64,000 nucleotides of DNA from an uncultured Prevotellaceae bacterium (GCA_900318685.1 ONLL01000005.1:97448-161447); one strand, 5' to 3'; counted from the stretch's first letter, positions 7,545 to 16,647 are shown. Notes: generated by a model from the letters alone, not told the origin. Numbers and translations are program-made.

Positions 7545-9671
7545 ATGAAATTGAAAAAGACAATGATGGCCATCGGAATCACATCAGCTTTGACGATGCC
7601 TTTTGGTGCCTGCCAGCAGGCACAGCGTGAAAACCCGCTCCTGGTGAAGAGCGAGCTGCCATTTGGTGCTCCCGACTTCAGCAAGATTCAGACCGCCGAC
7701 TACCTCCCAGCCTTCGAGGCTGCCATCGAGCAGACCCGTCAGGAGATAGCCAAGATCGTGGAGAACGAGGACTCGGCCACTTTCGAGAACACCATTCTTG
7801 CCTATGAGGAGAGCGGACAGCTGCTCGACCGTGTGAGCCGCGTGTTCTTCGCCCTGACTGAGGCCGACAAGACTGAGGAGATTGGTGAGATAGAGAAGAC
7901 GGTGCAGCCCATGCTCACTGACCTGAACAACGAGATCATGTTCAACAAGCAGCTCTTCGAGCGCGTCCGTCAGGTCTACGACAAGCAGCACGATGCCCTT
8001 CAGGGTGAGGATCAGAAACTGCTGGAAGAGATTTACAAGGAGTTCGTGCGCAAAGGTGCATTGCTGCCTGAAGAGCAGATGGCACGCATGAAGGAGATCA
8101 ACAGTCGCATCGCCCAGCTCCAGCAGCAATGGGGCGACCAGTTGCAGGCTGCCACCAACGATGCTGTGGTGTGGGTCGACAAGAAAGAGGATCTGGCAGG
8201 TCTTAGCGATGCCGATATCGCTCAGTGTCAGGATGATGCGGCCAGTCGTGGCGGCAAGGCCCCCTATGCCATCGTCATTGTCAATACCACGCAGCAGCCA
8301 TTGCTCACCAGCCTCGACAATCGCGACCTGCGTCGCCAGGTGTATGAGGCATCCATACATCGCTCTGATGGCACGAAGCAGGCCAATAACACCTTCCCCC
8401 TTGTAGCCGAGATCGCCAAGCTCAGGGCCGAGCAGGCCGAGATCATGGGCTATCCCTGCTATGCCGCCTACTCGCTCGAGAAGACGATGGCTAAGACTCC
8501 CGACAACGTCTATGCCTTCCTGAAGAGTCTCATCAGTCAGTATTCGCCGAAGGCCGATGCCGAGACGAAGGCCATCGAGGACTTCGCCCGCAAGGAGCAG
8601 GGACCCGACTTCAAGCTGCAGCCCTACGACCGTTTCTACTATTCAGCCAAGATGAAGAAGCAGCTGCTCGACATCTCCGACGAAGAAGTGAAACCTTATT
8701 TCAATGTCGACAGCGTGCTGATCAATGGTGTCTTCTATGCCGCCAACCGCGTCTATGGCCTCACGTTCAAGGAGCGCACCGATATCCCTCTCTATCATCC
8801 TGATATGCGCGCCTTTGAGGTGTTCGACAAGGACGGCAAGTCGAAGGCCCTGTTCTATTGCGACTACTTCCGCAGGCCCACCAAGCGAGGCGGAGCCTGG
8901 ATGGACGGGTTTGCCAAGCAGAGCCGGCAGAGGAATCAGTTGCCCATCATCTTCAATGTGTGCAATAGCGCTAAGGCTCCCGACGGTCAGCCCTCGCTGC
9001 TGACTTGGGACGAGGTGACCACGATGTTCCATGAGTTCGGACATGCCCTGCACGGCATCCTCTCCGACTGCCAGTACAACACGCTCAGCGGCACCAGCGT
9101 GGCTCGCGACTTTGTGGAGATGCCCTCGCAGTTCAACGAGTCGTTTGCCTCCATTCCTGAGATCTTCGACCACTACGCACTCCACTATAAGACGGGCGAG
9201 CCGATGCCTGCCGACCTGAAGGACCGCATGCTGAAGAGCATCAACTTCCAGACGGCCTACGCCCTTGGCGAGAACCTCGCTGCCACCTGTCTCGATCTCG
9301 CTTGGCACATGCTTCCCTCGAAGGATGTGCCCACAGCCGACCAGGCTGCTGCCTTCGAGAAGGAGGCCTTGCGTCAGATAGGTCTGCTGAACGAGCAGAT
9401 TCCTCCCCGCTACAGCACCAGCTACTTCAATCATGTGTGGGGTGGGGGCTATGCAGCCGGCTACTACAGCTATCTGTGGACAGAGGTGCTGGCTGTTAAC
9501 ATCGCCGATGTCTTTGCCCAGCGAGGAGCCCTCGACCCAGCTACAGGTCAGGATATGCGCGACAAGATTCTGAGTCGTGGCAACACAGGCGATCTCATGC
9601 AGATGTTTACTGACTTCACAGGTATGGCTCAGCCCGATGCCTCCAGCCTGCTCAAAGCCAGAGGTCTTTGA
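7545..9671 (+). CDS. dcp: M3 family peptidyl-dipeptidase / oligopeptidase, lipoprotein form
   Basis: The 708-aa zinc metallopeptidase is close in length to E. coli Dcp (about 680 aa). The zinc motif HEFGHALHG is at residues 496-504 and the downstream family motif FVEMPSQFNE follows. The C-terminal block HVWGGGYAAGYYSYLWTEVLA lines the substrate pocket in this family. An N-terminal signal with lipobox-like PFGA-C23 suggests export as a lipoprotein, so it probably trims short peptides in the periplasm. It is monocistronic, divergent from rmuC, and its stop runs into a 7-bp repeat tract. Confidence 0.93.
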   Translation: MKLKKTMMAIGITSALTMPFGACQQAQRENPLLVKSELPFGAPDFSKIQTADYLPAFEAAIEQTRQEIAKIVENEDSATFENTILAYEESGQLLDRVSRVFFALTEADKTEEIGEIEKTVQPMLTDLNNEIMFNKQLFERVRQVYDKQHDALQGEDQKLLEEIYKEFVRKGALLPEEQMARMKEINSRIAQLQQQWGDQLQAATNDAVVWVDKKEDLAGLSDADIAQCQDDAASRGGKAPYAIVIVNTTQQPLLTSLDNRDLRRQVYEASIHRSDGTKQANNTFPLVAEIAKLRAEQAEIMGYPCYAAYSLEKTMAKTPDNVYAFLKSLISQYSPKADAETKAIEDFARKEQGPDFKLQPYDRFYYSAKMKKQLLDISDEEVKPYFNVDSVLINGVFYAANRVYGLTFKERTDIPLYHPDMRAFEVFDKDGKSKALFYCDYFRRPTKRGGAWMDGFAKQSRQRNQLPIIFNVCNSAKAPDGQPSLLTWDEVTTMFHEFGHALHGILSDCQYNTLSGTSVARDFVEMPSQFNESFASIPEIFDHYALHYKTGEPMPADLKDRMLKSINFQTAYALGENLAATCLDLAWHMLPSKDVPTADQAAAFEKEALRQIGLLNEQIPPRYSTSYFNHVWGGGYAAGYYSYLWTEVLAVNIADVFAQRGALDPATGQDMRDKILSRGNTGDLMQMFTDFTGMAQPDASSLLKARGL

Positions 9672-9747
9672 TGAAGATTGAAGGTTGAGGATTGAAGTTT
9701 GAGGATTGAAGTTTGAAGATTGAAGTTTGAAGTTTGAAGTTTGAAGG
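9671..9747 (+). repeat. 7-bp tandem repeat (TTGAAGT-type), 11 units
   Basis: Eleven consecutive heptamers, each a variant of TTGAAGT, TTGAGGA or TTGAAGG, start at the last base of the peptidase stop codon. There is no insertion or phase break across 77 bp. The same class of heptad (TTTGAGA and its complement) recurs around galK (41582-41645, 42824-42858, 43321-43348). Confidence 0.9.
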
Positions 9748-9784
9748 CGGAAGCCTGAGGACTATTCTTGACATGAAGCACAAC

Positions 9785-9852
9785 GGCAAGTGAGGTATGA
9801 GTGAGGTATGAGTGAGGTATAAGTGAGGTGTCTCGGACATACCTCACTTGCC
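9785..9852. repeat. 11-bp direct repeats inside a 15-bp perfect inverted repeat
   Basis: GGCAAGTGAGGTATG (9785-9799) is matched by its exact reverse complement at 9838-9852. The unit GTGAGGTATGA repeats at 9790, 9801 and 9812, with a partial fourth at 9823. It could fold as a long hairpin and act as a 3' end for the peptidase transcript. No T-run follows. Confidence 0.85.
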
Positions 9853-10141
9853 AAAACGCTAGTAAATAAAGGCGTTTCAAGCGATTTAGTGAGGTTAAAG
9901 CCAAAATTCGCAAAATGCATATAGGCTTGAAATAAAAATTGCGAACAAATCATCCCGCAGAAAGTAGAGTCGCCATTGCAAGTAGCGACAGGTTGTCTTT
10001 TCTCTGAATTGTCTTCCAAAATGGAAAGGACATGTCAAAATAAATGGTCAAAAATCGGGTCTCCAGCACTTCGCATTCTAGAAAGCGGCACACGCCAGAT
10101 CTAGGTCTGTCACCCCTCGTTTGAGTCAAAACAGGCAGGAA
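9853..10141. other. Gene-free stretch, no function seen
   Basis: AT-rich sequence between two repeat blocks. The short reading frames here lack family similarity, plausible starts and promoter signals. A small AACGC...GCGTT palindrome lies at about 9856-9877. I see no tRNA, small-RNA fold or gene. Confidence 0.5.
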
Positions 10142-10317
10142 AGTGCCCAAAAATGACTTTGCATCCGCTAGTTACGGACGTTGCAGTCGTTAGTATGGCA
10201 CTTCGTGGTTGCTAGTATGGCACTTCGTGGTCGTTAGTATGGCACTTTGCATACGTTCCCACGGTGGGAATAATACGCTCCCCGCATGGGAACGATAGCA
10301 AGCTCCGCACCTAGCGT
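10142..10317. repeat. 22-bp-period degenerate tandem array, 8 units
   Basis: Units begin at 10142, 10164, 10186, 10208, 10230, 10252, 10274 and 10296, exactly 22 bp apart. The three central units share the core TAGTATGGCACTT. Units six and seven form a second subgroup starting TACGTTCCC or TACGCTCCC. The outer units are more diverged. The inverted repeat CGTTCCCA (10254-10261) / TGGGAACG (10287-10294) spans units six and seven. There are no unique spacers, so this is not CRISPR. Confidence 0.85.
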
Positions 10318-10630
10318 GACCAAACTCGCCTGCTTTCGCCCTCATTTTCCCGTCTGGCCGTCATCTATCTCGCAAAAAACGCTCTCCCAAATCGCCATTT
10401 CAGCCCCTCAAAACGCCCATTTTCAGCCCTTTTTGAGGGTACTCAAGCCCGCCAATACCCACAACACGCTCATTCCCAGTCATTTGCAAATTTTCCAAAA
10501 CTCGCTCATTTACGGCCAAGCGGTCACAAAATCGCAAGAAGCCCCTTCTCGCAAGAGCATTTGTAAAAACTATTCCAAATCGGTTGTTGAATAAAAGTTA
10601 CAGAAGCTACGCAATAAGCATGTAAATAGA
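10318..10630. other. Gene-free flank of the 22-bp array
   Basis: Low-complexity sequence rich in short CTC, CCC and AAA runs. Around 10395-10435 the blocks CGCCATTT and CTCAAAACGCCCATTTTCAGCC, read on the minus strand, resemble the block ATGGCGTTTTTGAGGG that flanks the second array (about 49390-49410). A plus-strand frame of about 100 codons (10286-10594) shows no family resemblance and begins inside the repeat, so I do not call it. Confidence 0.5.
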
Positions 10631-10700
10631 GACTGCAGCATGCTCAAAGCGTGCTGCAGTCCCTGAGGAGTAATCCCTCCCCTCTCCCCCGCGAGAGGGG
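10631..10700 (-). terminator. Hairpin pair downstream of the LRR operon
   Basis: Two hairpins follow the stop at 10716. CCCCTCTC/GAGAGGGG is at 10679-10700. A stronger one, GACTGCAGCATGC (10631-10643) with GCGTGCTGCAGTC (10649-10661), has one non-Watson-Crick pair and a 5-nt loop. The following minus-strand sequence is only moderately T-rich, so efficiency is uncertain. Confidence 0.6.
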
Positions 10701-10715
10701 TTGGGGGTGAGGCTT

Positions 10716-13700
10716 CTACTCTTTTTCCAGGATGGTGTCGACTATGATGACGGCATCGGTAATGGTGAGCTTGTTGTCGTTGTTCATGTCGCCCTTCAAG
10801 CCTGAGCCGGTGTTTTCGCTGCCTGCATATTCCGTCCACGAGTTGTCGTTCCGGCTAAACATGAACGTTTTCCATCCGCGCTCCTTGGCGATACGCACAC
10901 AGGCCTTGTCACAGACATTCTGCTCGTCGTCGTAATCGGGTGAAAGAATGTAGAGCTTACGATCGAAGTCTCCAGTAACGTGATTCCCCATGCCCATAAT
11001 GATTTCGCCGACCATGTGCATCCTTGTTTCTGTCGGCAGAAGGAACGCCAGGTCGAGCATGTTGTCACCCTTAATTTGGTTTCGATGGCAATAGAGATTC
11101 TCTAATGCCGTGAAATTCTCGATGCCCTTCAGGTTCTTGATATCCTCACTGTGCACATCAATGGAAATCACCTTGTTGATTTCGGAGCTATAGAGCTTTC
11201 CGTCCGAGCCATACGTCTGTCTGAGCACCCAGTTGCGGAAATTCTCATCGGGGAAATTCTCCTCGTTGATTTCCACGCAACAGTCAATGGATTTCCATTT
11301 GTTTCCTTTGTACTCGCGCATTGCCCATCCTCTGGTAAGTGCCAACTGCTGAGCAGCATAGGTGACAACATTTCCTTCGTCCTCGTCGCGGTTGTCGACT
11401 ATGTCCAACTCGTGACAGAAAGTTTCTACCATCTCTTCAAAGAGATAAGCCTTAGCAAGATCCATATCACCACCAAAAGCATAATTAAGCAAGTCAGTCA
11501 TGCCATAGATAAGCATCTCATTCAACATTAGCCCTTCCATGCATATCTGAAACTGAGGACCACCAACAGCATTATAAGGTAATGCATTTATCAGGTATTC
11601 CACACTCTCATTAGAGAGATTGTTCTTACTACAATTGAGGCTTGACAGAGCAGTGAACACCTCGATACCCTTCAGGTCGGCTATGCCCTGGCCAGAGACA
11701 TCCATAGAATATGTTTTGCTTATCTCCTCCGCAGTCAGTTTACCATCCTGCCCGTAGGCCTTCGTGAACAGCCAAGCGCGGAAATTGTCGTCGGGGAAGA
11801 GCGCCTTGGTGATCCAAAGGTCAGTGTCATTCATCGTTGATGTCTGCGTCATCCATTGGCCATTGATGCAGTTCTTTACCTCCCAGCCTTTGTCGATTAC
11901 AGGTTGGACGGAGACTTTCGTCAAGTCGTTCCCCTCGTTTTCATCATCGCAGTCGAGGAGACGAAGCTCGCCACTCCCGTTGGTGATGGTCGGCAACGAT
12001 TCAAAGAGCTTCTTCATGTTGACGAGCTTCAACTGATTGCTGTAGCAGTAGAGCGTTCTCAAATTTGTATTGCTCGTCAGGTCGAGATGCGTCAGCTGGT
12101 TCTGCGAGCAGTCGAGCCAACTCAGCACAAAGAAGTGCTCGATACCGGTGAGGTCGGTAATCTGCCTGTTGCTGACATCCATACTTGTCACGCTGGAAAT
12201 CTCCTCAGCCGAGAGCATGCCGTCAAAGTTCTTTTGCTGATCAAGCTCAATCACCCATTCACGGAAGTTGGGATCGGGGAAGCAGGCTTCGTCGATGCGC
12301 AGAAGAAGCTGGAAGGTGCTTCCACTGCTGCTTTTTACAGTCCAGTTCTTGGCTATGACGGCATCCCGCTGAGCCACTGTCATACTATTCCCCTCGTTGG
12401 CACCTGATGAATAGTTCTGGGCCTTAAACTCTCCTGGATCGCCCTCCACTCTGGGCAGGCTCTCCACCAATGCGCCCATAGCTGCCACATTGAGCTGATT
12501 GTTGTAGCAATGGAGGGTTTTCAAATGTGTACAGCTTGACACATCGAGTGCTGTCAGCCAGTTTTTGTAGCAATGGAGGATGGTCAGCGCCCTGTTCTCT
12601 GACAAGTCGAGGCTCATCAGTTTGTTGTTTTGACAATAGAGCGATTCGATTGCCGTGAAATACTCAATGCCCGTGAGGTCGTAGATTCCCTTGTCTCCTA
12701 TACTGATGGTCTTCACACTGAGAAGCTCGTCTGGCGTCAGCACACCATCTTCACCAAAGCTCTGACTAGCAACCCATTCACGGAATTTGGCATCTGGGAA
12801 GTTGTTCTCGTCGACCAGTAGTGCCTGTGAGAAATATCCTGGGCTGCTGGTTCCTCCGTCTATACGGGCGTAGGTCTTGTCTACATTTGATGGCATGTAA
12901 TTTGTTCCCTGTCCACCCCTGAGCGATGTGCAGTCTTCGAACATGTTGGCAGAGCTGGTCACGCTGGCCGTGCTCCACTCATCCGAGGCATAGATGGTTT
13001 GAAGTTTTGTACAATTAGAGAACATACCGGTCATGTCGGTCACCTTACTAGTATTGAACGATGAGACGCTAAGACTCGTCAACCCGGTTGTCTCCGAACT
13101 ATTGCCACACCCCTTGAACATGTTTTTCATGTTGGTGACTTTGGCCGTGTTGAACTTCCCCATATTGATAAACCTCACGCTGGAGCAGCCTTCGAACATG
13201 CTTTCCATGTTGGTGACGTTGGAAGTGTTGAAACAGTCGGCATATTCATCTCCACTCAAGTTCAGGAAGAGATATGGCAAGGAAGAGCAATTATAGAACA
13301 TATAGCTCATGTCGGTCACATTGGCCGTATTGATGTATTGTGCATTGAGCATCGGCAAAGATGAACAACCGTCAAACATGTGGCTCATGTTGGTAAAGTT
13401 ACATTTGTAAAAATTGTCCAGCTCCATGTAATTGAGGTTGCTCATGTTATAGAACATGTAGGATCCATCGAGCGGCTCACGATAATTGACAAAGCTCTTA
13501 TCGACCGCCACCGACGTGATAGCGTTATTGAATGTCCAGTCGGGATAGAGGCTACTAGTCCAAGGAATGTCATAGGTCGTACCCTGGCGGGTGGTGCGCT
13601 TTGTGTCGTAACAGATCCACAGTAGATTGCCGTTTTCGATCCATGCATAGGGTTGAAGTTGCGATCTGTCGGTGAAGTAGCCTGTAGTGGGGTTGGCGAA

Positions 13701-14468
13701 GTTGATGTCGTTGCTATTGTATGGACTAAAATCGACGCCACCCTTCAGCTTTGTACACCCCGTGAACATGTCAGTCGAACTGCCCATGTTTGATTTTTTC
13801 CAGTTATTACTGCAGAAGATGGTTTCCAGATTGGAGCAACCGTTGAACATATCGTAGGTTGTTGTCAGCTTAGTTGTGTTGAAACCAGACAAATCAAGGG
13901 TCGTCAACTGTTTGCAATCAGCGAACATATAGTCCATGTCGGTCACCAAGCTCGTATTGAAGGTGGATGGCAAGTTCGTCAGGTCGACGCTCTCCAAGGA
14001 TTCACAGCCGTCGAACATCTCACCCAAATCTTTCACGTTGGTCGTATTGAGATATTTGAAGCCATCCACACCCTTCAGGTTCGGGCACTTCCAGAACATG
14101 CCACGCATGTAGGTGAAGTTGATGTTGCTCAACGTGGCGAGTCCATACTGTCCATTGTTGCCAATGTATTCGAGGTTGGGCATATTGTAGAACATCATGG
14201 GTGCCCAAAACGGCTCTGGATACTCGCCTAACGAATGGAATTCAACGCGGATGACTCTTGCATCGCCCGACCATCCGGGAAGGTCGGAGTAACCTTGTTC
14301 TACCCACGGAATGTCGAAGGTAGTGCCCTGGCGGCTGCTCCGCTGGTTGTCGTAATAGAACTTCAAGGTGCCTTTGTCGAGCCAGGCATAGGCCTCTTTC
14401 GTTTGTGCGCTGGCGTAGAGTGCTATCGTCACAAGAGCCAGCAGGGTAGTTAAGATTCTCTGTTTCAT
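10716..14468 (-). CDS. Secreted BspA-like LRR protein with EF-like modules and a half dockerin
   Basis: About 1250 aa. ATG 14468 is chosen because MKQRILTTLLALVTIALYASA is a clean signal peptide; the frame is open a further 13 codons upstream. Residues about 25-560 are DUF285/BspA repeats (FNTSKVTDMTGMFSNCTKL type). After that come four modules of about 115 aa, each with an EF-hand-like segment (FPDxxFRxW...YGxDGxLTxxEI) and Bacteroidota LRRs (LTGIEYFTALxxLxCxxNxL). The C-terminus is one dockerin-like calcium loop (DMNNDNKLTITDAVIIVDTI), where dockerins normally have two. BspA proteins bind host or matrix proteins at the surface. It lies 40 bp downstream of a related gene. Confidence 0.85.
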   Translation of the reverse strand: MKQRILTTLLALVTIALYASAQTKEAYAWLDKGTLKFYYDNQRSSRQGTTFDIPWVEQGYSDLPGWSGDARVIRVEFHSLGEYPEPFWAPMMFYNMPNLEYIGNNGQYGLATLSNINFTYMRGMFWKCPNLKGVDGFKYLNTTNVKDLGEMFDGCESLESVDLTNLPSTFNTSLVTDMDYMFADCKQLTTLDLSGFNTTKLTTTYDMFNGCSNLETIFCSNNWKKSNMGSSTDMFTGCTKLKGGVDFSPYNSNDINFANPTTGYFTDRSQLQPYAWIENGNLLWICYDTKRTTRQGTTYDIPWTSSLYPDWTFNNAITSVAVDKSFVNYREPLDGSYMFYNMSNLNYMELDNFYKCNFTNMSHMFDGCSSLPMLNAQYINTANVTDMSYMFYNCSSLPYLFLNLSGDEYADCFNTSNVTNMESMFEGCSSVRFINMGKFNTAKVTNMKNMFKGCGNSSETTGLTSLSVSSFNTSKVTDMTGMFSNCTKLQTIYASDEWSTASVTSSANMFEDCTSLRGGQGTNYMPSNVDKTYARIDGGTSSPGYFSQALLVDENNFPDAKFREWVASQSFGEDGVLTPDELLSVKTISIGDKGIYDLTGIEYFTAIESLYCQNNKLMSLDLSENRALTILHCYKNWLTALDVSSCTHLKTLHCYNNQLNVAAMGALVESLPRVEGDPGEFKAQNYSSGANEGNSMTVAQRDAVIAKNWTVKSSSGSTFQLLLRIDEACFPDPNFREWVIELDQQKNFDGMLSAEEISSVTSMDVSNRQITDLTGIEHFFVLSWLDCSQNQLTHLDLTSNTNLRTLYCYSNQLKLVNMKKLFESLPTITNGSGELRLLDCDDENEGNDLTKVSVQPVIDKGWEVKNCINGQWMTQTSTMNDTDLWITKALFPDDNFRAWLFTKAYGQDGKLTAEEISKTYSMDVSGQGIADLKGIEVFTALSSLNCSKNNLSNESVEYLINALPYNAVGGPQFQICMEGLMLNEMLIYGMTDLLNYAFGGDMDLAKAYLFEEMVETFCHELDIVDNRDEDEGNVVTYAAQQLALTRGWAMREYKGNKWKSIDCCVEINEENFPDENFRNWVLRQTYGSDGKLYSSEINKVISIDVHSEDIKNLKGIENFTALENLYCHRNQIKGDNMLDLAFLLPTETRMHMVGEIIMGMGNHVTGDFDRKLYILSPDYDDEQNVCDKACVRIAKERGWKTFMFSRNDNSWTEYAGSENTGSGLKGDMNNDNKLTITDAVIIVDTILEKE

Positions 14469-14507
14469 ATTTATTATTGTGTTTAAGTTTATAGTCCTGT
14501 TTTTCAA

Positions 14508-16253
14508 TCAAATGAAGGCCATCATGATATTCGTCTCCAATTGAGCTAAGTCGGACAGGATGGAATCCAAATCGGTTTTGCAACTGGTGAGTTCGTTCTT
14601 CGTGGTGGCATTCTCCACAGCGGTCGCAAGGTTGTCGACGGCTGTCTCCAACCGCTCGAGCTCGCTCCACAGGTCGGAGTGCTCGTGCTCGCTGTCCTTG
14701 CGCTCGAGGTCATCCCTGCATTGGGCGAGTGTGGCTCGACAGACTTTTAAATCCTGCTGCAGACGATCTTTGATAACATCGAGCAGCAGTTGGTTGATGA
14801 TGGCGGTCACATCGGCAATGCTCACCTGAGAGTCGCCGTTGACATCGGCAACAGTGAAGTTGAAGTTCGTGTCAGGCTGTCCGAGCAAATAGTTCGTCAC
14901 GGCAATGGCATCGTCGATGTTCACACTGCCGTCGCCGTTGGTGTCGCCCATAATGGCTGCAAAGCCTTCATAGAGTTCCCAGTGGTACTCACTATTCTGA
15001 TAATACACCATCCATCCTTTTTGTTCGGCTGCTGCCACATGCTTTGGCGTGCAGATAGCAGACACGTTGGTGGAATTAACGTCGTAAACGTATAGCTCTC
15101 CGTCGTTCCAATCTCTCTGAGGCAGCTTTTCGATGAGGTTGTCCATGCCTGCGCCCCTGATGGGGTTGTCGTAGCAGTAGAGTCGTGTCAGGCTTGTGCA
15201 ACTCGAAGCATCGAGCGTGGTCAGCTGGTTGTTATAGCAATAGATGTGTTCCAGATTGGGGCTGTTCGACACATTGAGCGTGGTGAGTTGGTTGTCGTTG
15301 CAAATGAGGTCTCTCAGTTTCACGTTCATCGACACATCGATCGTGGTCAGCTGGTTGTTGGGGCAATACAGGTATGTCAGCTCAGTGAAGTATTCGACGC
15401 CCGTGAGGTCGGCAATATTCATGTTGTACAAATTGAAGTTGTATGTGCCTTCTATCTCCTCTCTCGTGAGCACGCCGTCAGCTCCGTAGCTCTGTGCCAG
15501 CAGCCAGTTGCGGAAATAAGCATCGGGGAAAATGAAGGATGCTATCGGCATGCTGCCTGTACTAGTTATATACGCAGTCATATTATTGTCCAAAAAGAAT
15601 CCAAGATGCCATCCCTTTGACACGATAGAGTTAATCTGTGACTGCGTAAACTTGTTCCCCTCATTGTCGGCTTCGTTATAAATGGCTATGGTAGGAATAA
15701 GGCTACTAACTGACGGTTCAGGCAGGTTGTCGATAAATTCATCCATATAGTCGCCTGCCAGCTGGTTGCCGAAGCACTGGAAAGATGCTGTTGGTGAGCA
15801 TCCTGTCATGTTCAGCGAGGTAAGGCGGTTGTTAGCGCAGTCAAAATGTGTGAGGTTCGTGTTTTGCGATACATCCAGTACTTGGAGTTGATTGTCGCGA
15901 CAGTTCAAATCCTTCAGTGAAGTGAAGTACTCGATGCCCGTGAGGTCGGCTATCTGCTGGTTGCTGACATCCATCGATCCTACGCCAGCAATCTCAGTTG
16001 GTGTGAGTTCGCCGTCCTGTCCGTATTCCTGTGAGAGCAGCCAGTTGCGGAACTTGGCATCCGGGAAGTGGATTGCGTCGATGTGTATAACAGCAGTGAA
16101 GTCGTCATAATCTGGGTTGCCGTAGATTGCATCTAGCTTAGTCAAAGTCTCTCCGTTGGAGGACAAGACTGCATAGGTCTCTTTGGCTTGTGTGTTGGTA
16201 GTCAGTGCTATCGCTACGAGGGCCAGCAGGGTGGTAAAGATTCTCTTTTTCAT
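14508..16253 (-). CDS. Secreted LRR protein with internal dockerin and C-terminal coiled coil
   Basis: About 581 aa from ATG 16253, which opens a signal peptide (MKKRIFTTLLALVAIALTTN) nearly identical to that of the next gene, so the two are paralogues. Two EF-like plus LRR modules (FPDAKFRNWLLSQEYGQDGELTPTEI; FPDAYFRNWLLAQSYG) occupy about residues 50-420. A two-loop type I dockerin follows (DTNGDGSVNIDDAIAVTNYL and DVNGDSQVSIADVTAIINQL). About 85 residues of predicted coiled coil come after it (VIKDRLQQDLKVCRATLAQ ... LWSELERLETAVDNLATAV), unusual because dockerins are normally terminal. Probably cell-surface adhesion or scaffold; the ligand is unknown. Confidence 0.82.
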   Translation of the reverse strand: MKKRIFTTLLALVAIALTTNTQAKETYAVLSSNGETLTKLDAIYGNPDYDDFTAVIHIDAIHFPDAKFRNWLLSQEYGQDGELTPTEIAGVGSMDVSNQQIADLTGIEYFTSLKDLNCRDNQLQVLDVSQNTNLTHFDCANNRLTSLNMTGCSPTASFQCFGNQLAGDYMDEFIDNLPEPSVSSLIPTIAIYNEADNEGNKFTQSQINSIVSKGWHLGFFLDNNMTAYITSTGSMPIASFIFPDAYFRNWLLAQSYGADGVLTREEIEGTYNFNLYNMNIADLTGVEYFTELTYLYCPNNQLTTIDVSMNVKLRDLICNDNQLTTLNVSNSPNLEHIYCYNNQLTTLDASSCTSLTRLYCYDNPIRGAGMDNLIEKLPQRDWNDGELYVYDVNSTNVSAICTPKHVAAAEQKGWMVYYQNSEYHWELYEGFAAIMGDTNGDGSVNIDDAIAVTNYLLGQPDTNFNFTVADVNGDSQVSIADVTAIINQLLLDVIKDRLQQDLKVCRATLAQCRDDLERKDSEHEHSDLWSELERLETAVDNLATAVENATTKNELTSCKTDLDSILSDLAQLETNIMMAFI

Positions 16254-16518
16254 TGTTATATAGATGTTTTGGTTGATATCATTTTCCAATACTCGCCACA
16301 TTTGACATGCAGAGGCGTGATGGAAGTCTTTTAAACGATCTTACTAGGCATAATAGTACGTTTTTAGTTTATGTCCTTTCACTTTCTCGAGTTTTGAACT
16401 CACAGAATGTAACGTCCGTAAACGCCTTTCCCTCTCGGCCAGCCCTACAAATGGCTTCGTCGGCCTCAAGAGTTCCATCGATGTCTTTGACCCGTCCAGC
16501 CCCCATAGGCCAGCTAAG
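16254..16518 (-). promoter_or_regulatory. About 265-nt 5' leader of the LRR operon
   Basis: Between the predicted transcription start (near 16518) and ATG 16253 lies a long untranslated stretch. It contains a small basic reading frame of about 44 codons (start near 16475, stop near 16345; MELLRPTKPFVGLAERERR...). I recognise no riboswitch class. It may be a leader peptide or regulatory fold, or simply non-functional. Confidence 0.4.
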
Positions 16519-16524
16519 TCGGTG

Positions 16525-16556
16525 CAAAGATACAAAATAAATGGGAAAAAACCAAA
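16525..16556 (-). promoter_or_regulatory. -33/-7 promoter of the LRR operon
   Basis: Minus strand: TTTG (16553-16556), 20-bp spacer, TATCTTTG (16525-16532). This is the only good match between groL and the LRR genes. Confidence 0.65.
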
Positions 16557-16647
16557 AAACAAGTGAAAAATTTGCATAATCCGAAATAAAGATGTCAAGG
16601 GGACAAATGAATGACACCTCTGCCTTAGGATGTAGTGAACACGAAAA

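Noticed and set aside
10142-10317. CRISPR array
   Set aside because: Repeats are contiguous with no unique spacers, the unit is only 22 bp and degenerate, and no cas gene is in the window.
10286-10594. About 100-codon protein right of the first array
   Set aside because: It starts within the repeat, has no promoter, and its composition is like random translation of C/A-rich DNA.
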